From F23-D06 sp963620035 (lineage in GTDB: Bacteria > Bacteroidota > Bacteroidia > Bacteroidales > WCHB1-69), in assembly GCA_963620035.1 (NCBI GenBank), contig CAVEXN010000014.1:1-52023 (forward strand): DNA of 52,023 nt, read 5' to 3'. The notes below the pieces were generated by a model that ran no database searches, was not told the DNA's origin, and saw only the letters and a list, made by a program, of their open reading frames with translations. This document shows, in pieces, positions 49,516 through 52,023 of this stretch. The position numbers and the translations under genes were made by a program. Within the stretch, counting starts at the first letter, position 1. Every line of letters begins with the position of its first letter.

Positions 49516-49523
49516 TATCTTTG
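49516..49523 (+). promoter_or_regulatory. Bacteroidetes -7 box (TATCTTTG) for the 225-residue hypothetical gene
   Basis: TATCTTTG followed by CCGTC lies 22 bases upstream of the ATG at 49546, which supports that start over the ATG at 49486. Confidence 0.5.
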
Positions 49524-49545
49524 CCGTCTGTTAAATCACTGCGAC

Positions 49546-50223
49546 ATGAATGATTCTTTATGCAATCTCCTGATTTCAAAAGGAGAACTCAAACAAGAGA
49601 TTTTTTCCATCACCGCGGATGCGATGCAGATGTTCAAGGACTGCGCCAAGGGCTTCAACGATTACTATAAAACCAATTATGCCGAAGAACACGAGAAGAT
49701 ACAGGTGCTCTATACCAGCAAGTACCAGTACCAGTTCCAACTCAGGTTCGCCGGCGATGTGCTCATATTCCTTATGCACAGCAATATCTTCGAGTTCCCG
49801 CGCGACCACGAAGTGATGCGCACGGCCTACATAAAGGAGGACAGGAACCGCTCCTATTGCGGAATGATACAGATATTCAATTTCCTGAGCGACTCTTTCA
49901 AGTACAACCGCGTCAACGACCTGGGCTATATGATCGGGCGCATACTCATCAACAAGGACGGTCATTATTATATGGAAGGCAAACGTGAACTGGCGCAGGT
50001 GCTCAACGACTTCAGCACAAACCGCATCTCAAAGGAGGCGGCGGAGAACATCCTGACATCCGCCATAAAATATACCATAAACTTCGACCTCCTTGTGCCG
50101 CAATATGAGGAGATGAAGATCGTAACGGTGAACGATATGCTACAGATTGAAGATCAGAACATGCTGCTGAAGACCGGCAAACGCCTGGGTTTCAGGTTTG
50201 AACAAGACAAAGACGGAAAATAA
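49546..50223 (+). CDS. Conserved hypothetical protein
   Basis: Started at ATG 49546 (MNDSLCNLL), after the promoter box, the protein has 225 residues and no signal peptide or membrane helix. It is mostly alpha/beta with stretches such as FKDCAKGFNDYYKTNYAEEH, FQLRFAGDVLIFLMHSNIFE and MIGRILINKDGHYYMEGKRE. I have seen similar proteins as unnamed entries in Bacteroidetes but know no function or domain. It is a single gene divergent from the large T9SS gene. Base use is normal for the window, unlike the C-rich region that follows it. Confidence 0.7.
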   Translation: MNDSLCNLLISKGELKQEIFSITADAMQMFKDCAKGFNDYYKTNYAEEHEKIQVLYTSKYQYQFQLRFAGDVLIFLMHSNIFEFPRDHEVMRTAYIKEDRNRSYCGMIQIFNFLSDSFKYNRVNDLGYMIGRILINKDGHYYMEGKRELAQVLNDFSTNRISKEAAENILTSAIKYTINFDLLVPQYEEMKIVTVNDMLQIEDQNMLLKTGKRLGFRFEQDKDGK

Positions 50224-50301
50224 GTCACCTCCTCCTATCCAATCACGGACGCCTCTATCTCGCACAGCACCATCCCGTCGACGCTGTCAATCTGGAAACT
50301 G

Positions 50302-50994
50302 ATGCGCCGCGGCAGTGCCCTCACGCTTCCGGCCAGAATTCACCGCACCGGCGCGTTGCCGTCCTGCGGCTGCAGCAGCCGCGCCGTCTCCGAAGGCACA
50401 TTCTCCGTGAAGGCCGACGACATCTGTTCCGTCCTCGTCTCGCCCCAATCGCTGCAAGAGCAAGTCGCCGCCGACGGCACGCTCCTCGCTTTCACCGTCC
50501 ACCGTGGCTCACGCTCCAAGACCTTCTACCTCACCGACACCGCACCCAACCTCACCTTGCAGCTCCTCAACGAGTTCCTCGTCCCGGAGTACATCCACCT
50601 CCGCTGCGTCACCAAGACCAAACTCTCCCTCGACCGCTCCCTCGCCACCTCCCAAGGCTCCCTCTCGTTCTACGACGACACCTCCGCCGACGAATACGAG
50701 TCCGAGACCGCCATGCTCACTCCCTACGAAGCACGCCGCCTCTCCCGTCTCCTCCTCTCGTCCACCATCAAAGCCGCCCTTACTGACATCGGAACATCCC
50801 TTCCCATATCAATCCCCAATTCCCAATCCCCAATTCCCATAATAGTCACCGACCTCACCTCCGACATCTCCGATGCCCACAACGCCACCAACACCGTCAA
50901 GTTCAAGTGGAAGTACCGCACGCCCCAGTTCCCTCACACCGTCCCATACCCCTCCAACGTCTTTGACGACCCCTTTGCACGACCATTCGATTGA
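50302..50994 (+). CDS. Hypothetical protein, probably 5'-truncated, C-rich coding strand
   Basis: The 230-residue reading frame has no good start. It is open back to the stop of the upstream gene at 50223, and the ATG at 50302 is the first possible one. The middle and end look like a real protein: residues around LLNEFLVPEYIHLRCVTKTK, SFYDDTSADEYESETAMLTP and IIVTDLTSDISDAHNATNTV resemble the C-terminal part of long hypothetical proteins from Bacteroidetes genomes (pattern Y-D-D, then E-x-E-T-A-x-L-T, then ITD-x-T-x-(E/D)-ISD, then VKFKW). The N-terminal 50 or so residues are unconvincing. The coding strand is very rich in C and poor in G, unlike neighbours. Likely an acquired, partly decayed gene. 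Confidence 0.5.
   Translation: MRRGSALTLPARIHRTGALPSCGCSSRAVSEGTFSVKADDICSVLVSPQSLQEQVAADGTLLAFTVHRGSRSKTFYLTDTAPNLTLQLLNEFLVPEYIHLRCVTKTKLSLDRSLATSQGSLSFYDDTSADEYESETAMLTPYEARRLSRLLLSSTIKAALTDIGTSLPISIPNSQSPIPIIVTDLTSDISDAHNATNTVKFKWKYRTPQFPHTVPYPSNVFDDPFARPFD
50814..50841 (+). repeat. 14-bp tandem duplication inside the C-rich gene
   Basis: CCCCAATTCCCAAT is followed directly by CCCCAATTCCCATA, matching at 12 of 14 positions, and further CCCAAT-like pieces flank it. It adds a low-complexity Ser/Pro/Ile/Asn stretch to the protein. Similar CAATTCCCAATT strings are common as intergenic repeats in this group, so it may be a slipped or inserted repeat. Confidence 0.7.
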
Positions 50995-51039
50995 TGCTTC
51001 CCACCTCTCGTCCCTCTTCACTCTTAACTCGTCCCTATA

Positions 51040-51270
51040 ATGCAAAGCATCCACATTTCCTCCCTCCGCAAACTCCTACAATCCCCCGAGCCCCTCGACC
51101 TCACCCTCTGGACTCGCTCTGGCGAAATCCAGCACTGGCACCGCTGCATCTCCCTCCGTTACGATTTTTATAAGGGCACAAGACGAATGAAACTGCTGGA
51201 TTCTAATGAAATCCGGCAGCTCCGTGACGTTTGCATCTTCGAGGTGAACGGCATGGAGGTGTTTTTGTAA
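51040..51270 (+). CDS. Small conserved hypothetical protein
   Basis: The 76-residue protein (MQSIHISSLRKLLQSPEPLD to the end VNGMEVFL) has no leader or membrane helix. The pattern LDLTLWTRSGEI, then YDFYKGTRRMKLLDSNEIRQ and DVCIFEVNGMEVFL, is one I recall from small hypothetical proteins in other Bacteroidetes, where it is found next to proteins like the one encoded just upstream. The shared pairing suggests the two move or work together. No function is known to me. The first half has the same C-rich strand as the upstream gene; the second half does not. Confidence 0.65.
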   Translation: MQSIHISSLRKLLQSPEPLDLTLWTRSGEIQHWHRCISLRYDFYKGTRRMKLLDSNEIRQLRDVCIFEVNGMEVFL

Positions 51271-51283
51271 AGGCACGAAAAAA

Positions 51284-51304
51284 GGATGCCCACTTGGAGC
51301 ATCC
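51284..51304 (-). terminator. Terminator after the minus-strand gene at 51328
   Basis: On the minus strand GGATGC pairs with GCATCC around a nine-base loop and is followed by TTTTTT. It lies 24 bases past the stop of the minus-strand gene, and 14 bases past the stop of the convergent plus-strand gene. Confidence 0.6.
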
Positions 51305-51327
51305 CTCTCATTCGTGTATAGTTATTT

Positions 51328-51696
51328 CTACTTTATATTTGTCATGATAGCGCCAAATCCTTCACTTTCGCTTTCGTCCTCGTTGGGGTCAAGACCCTTG
51401 CCTTTCATTTCTTCTACTATTTTCTGCCATGCTTTCTCGTCACCTTGGTAGCGTGCAGACAGATTTTCCGCCAACTCTTTGAATGAACTTACTTGATACG
51501 CTTTAAGTGCATCATCAAGTTCCACAAAAGCATTTCCTTGCTGACCATCACCGTTTGAATACTCGATGTCGTAGTCAATGTTCAGACAAAGTTCACCATC
51601 CCCTTCTAAATCTTCCGTGTAGACAAAGACTGTTTTTGTTCGACTTTTAGTTTCTTGGTGAAACAACGTAATCTGATTTTCATCATTCTTTTTCAT
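51328..51696 (-). CDS. Acidic hypothetical protein
   Basis: The 122-residue protein is strongly acidic in its C-terminal third (MKGKGLDPNEDESESEGFGA) and has no leader or membrane helix. The middle contains VFVYTEDLEGDGELCLNIDY and a helical stretch (FKELAENLSARYQGDEKAWQ). I do not recognise the family. It lies 33 bases downstream of the partial gene at the window edge, on the same strand, and is followed by a hairpin with a T run, so it is the last gene of that transcript. Confidence 0.6.
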   Translation of the reverse strand: MKKNDENQITLFHQETKSRTKTVFVYTEDLEGDGELCLNIDYDIEYSNGDGQQGNAFVELDDALKAYQVSSFKELAENLSARYQGDEKAWQKIVEEMKGKGLDPNEDESESEGFGAIMTNIK

Positions 51697-51729
51697 ACCT
51701 CTATTATTTTGGTTATTATTGTAGTATCT

Positions 51730-52023
51730 TTACTTCCTATATGCAATCAACTCCTTTCCGGTCAAGTAGATAGGTTGCCCCTCTATATAACATTCTTTCT
51801 TTTTCGCTTCATCCAAGATGGCTTCAAGGTCGAACTTGCCAAGGGTGATTTCCTCGTCGAAGAAATAACAGAAGTAGCGGTCGTGGCGTGGATTCTCGTA
51901 GCCTGTCTGCATCATTTTCTCCTTGCTCATCTCGCCGGTGTTCTTCACACGGAACGTGTAAAGGCGGCTGATGCGCTTCTCAAAGTCGTAGAGGATGGCA
52001 AACTTGGCGTGCTTCACGTAGTC
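51730..52023 (-). CDS. Hypothetical protein, C-terminal end (partial)
   Basis: The frame is open to the window edge, so the start lies outside; the GTG at 52015-52017 is probably an internal valine. The visible 97 codons include HAKFAILYDFEKRISRLYTF, GYENPRHDRYFCYFFDEEIT and the end GKELIAYRK. The composition is that of a soluble cytoplasmic protein. I cannot name the family from this fragment. It is upstream of, and probably cotranscribed with, the acidic 122-residue protein. Confidence 0.55.
   Translation of the reverse strand, partial: DYVKHAKFAILYDFEKRISRLYTFRVKNTGEMSKEKMMQTGYENPRHDRYFCYFFDEEITLGKFDLEAILDEAKKKECYIEGQPIYLTGKELIAYRK

Noticed and set aside
49486..52023. Complete prophage or integrative element at the right end
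   Set aside because: No integrase, terminase, portal, relaxase or attachment-site repeat is visible; only two odd genes and composition support transfer.

Overview
The window is chromosomal DNA from a member of the Bacteroidetes, most likely order Bacteroidales. The evidence is: nineteen putative promoter -7 boxes of the form TAnnTTTG placed just upstream of gene starts; secreted proteins ending in type IX secretion (T9SS) sorting domains of both type A and type B; menaquinone genes; many lipoproteins; a DUF2807 (GIN) protein; a small PQ-loop protein; and genes that lack clear Shine-Dalgarno sites. No rRNA, integrase, transposase or CRISPR array was seen. Two tRNAs are present, tRNA-Ser(CGA) and tRNA-Met(CAU).

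Layout, left to right. The first 206 bases are the tail of a type III restriction subunit. It meets, tail to tail, a CNNM/CorC-type membrane protein that follows a small PQ-loop protein (about 0.2-1.8 kb). A T9SS type B secreted protein, panB and an RluA-type pseudouridine synthase follow on the plus strand (2-6 kb). An esterase and tRNA-Ser lie at 6.1-7.2 kb on the minus strand. From 11.2 down to 7.2 kb there is a tightly packed minus-strand run: a hemerythrin/RIC-like di-iron protein, a LuxR-type regulator with a degenerate receiver, an orphan FecCD permease, menA and menG. Then come minus-strand envelope and lipid genes (DUF2807 protein, PlsC-like acyltransferase, LD-carboxypeptidase, PepSY-like lipoprotein, SDR, long-chain acyl-CoA ligase), tRNA-Met, and the housekeeping genes ligA, tex and gltX (11.5-23.6 kb). 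A YitT-type membrane protein converges on sdaA across a 22-bp perfect inverted repeat (23.8-26 kb). A truncated membrane protein, an orphan AAA/DUF4143 ATPase with three phased upstream repeats, and a flavodoxin-like lipoprotein follow (26-28.8 kb).

The minus strand at 28.9-31.7 kb holds a compact trxB-sufB-riboflavin kinase operon that links flavin and Fe-S metabolism. Next come a lipoprotein and a sirtuin, then a large two-helix membrane protein with LemA. From 35.9 to 49.4 kb there are a T9SS type A protein, an Omp85-like barrel, a 46-residue lipoprotein overlapping an outer-membrane barrel gene, a polysaccharide flippase, nfeD, dnaE, and a 1047-residue modular T9SS surface protein. The right end (49.5-52 kb) contains a conserved hypothetical protein, two genes with strongly C-rich coding strands that look acquired, and two minus-strand genes of unknown function, the last cut by the window end.

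Most of the window is ordinary core genome. The observations most worth following are the hemerythrin/pseudo-receiver/permease/menaquinone operon, the trxB-sufB-riboflavin kinase operon with a stand-alone kinase and an orphan sufB, the three 33-bp-phased repeats before the DUF4143 ATPase, and the compositionally odd right end.
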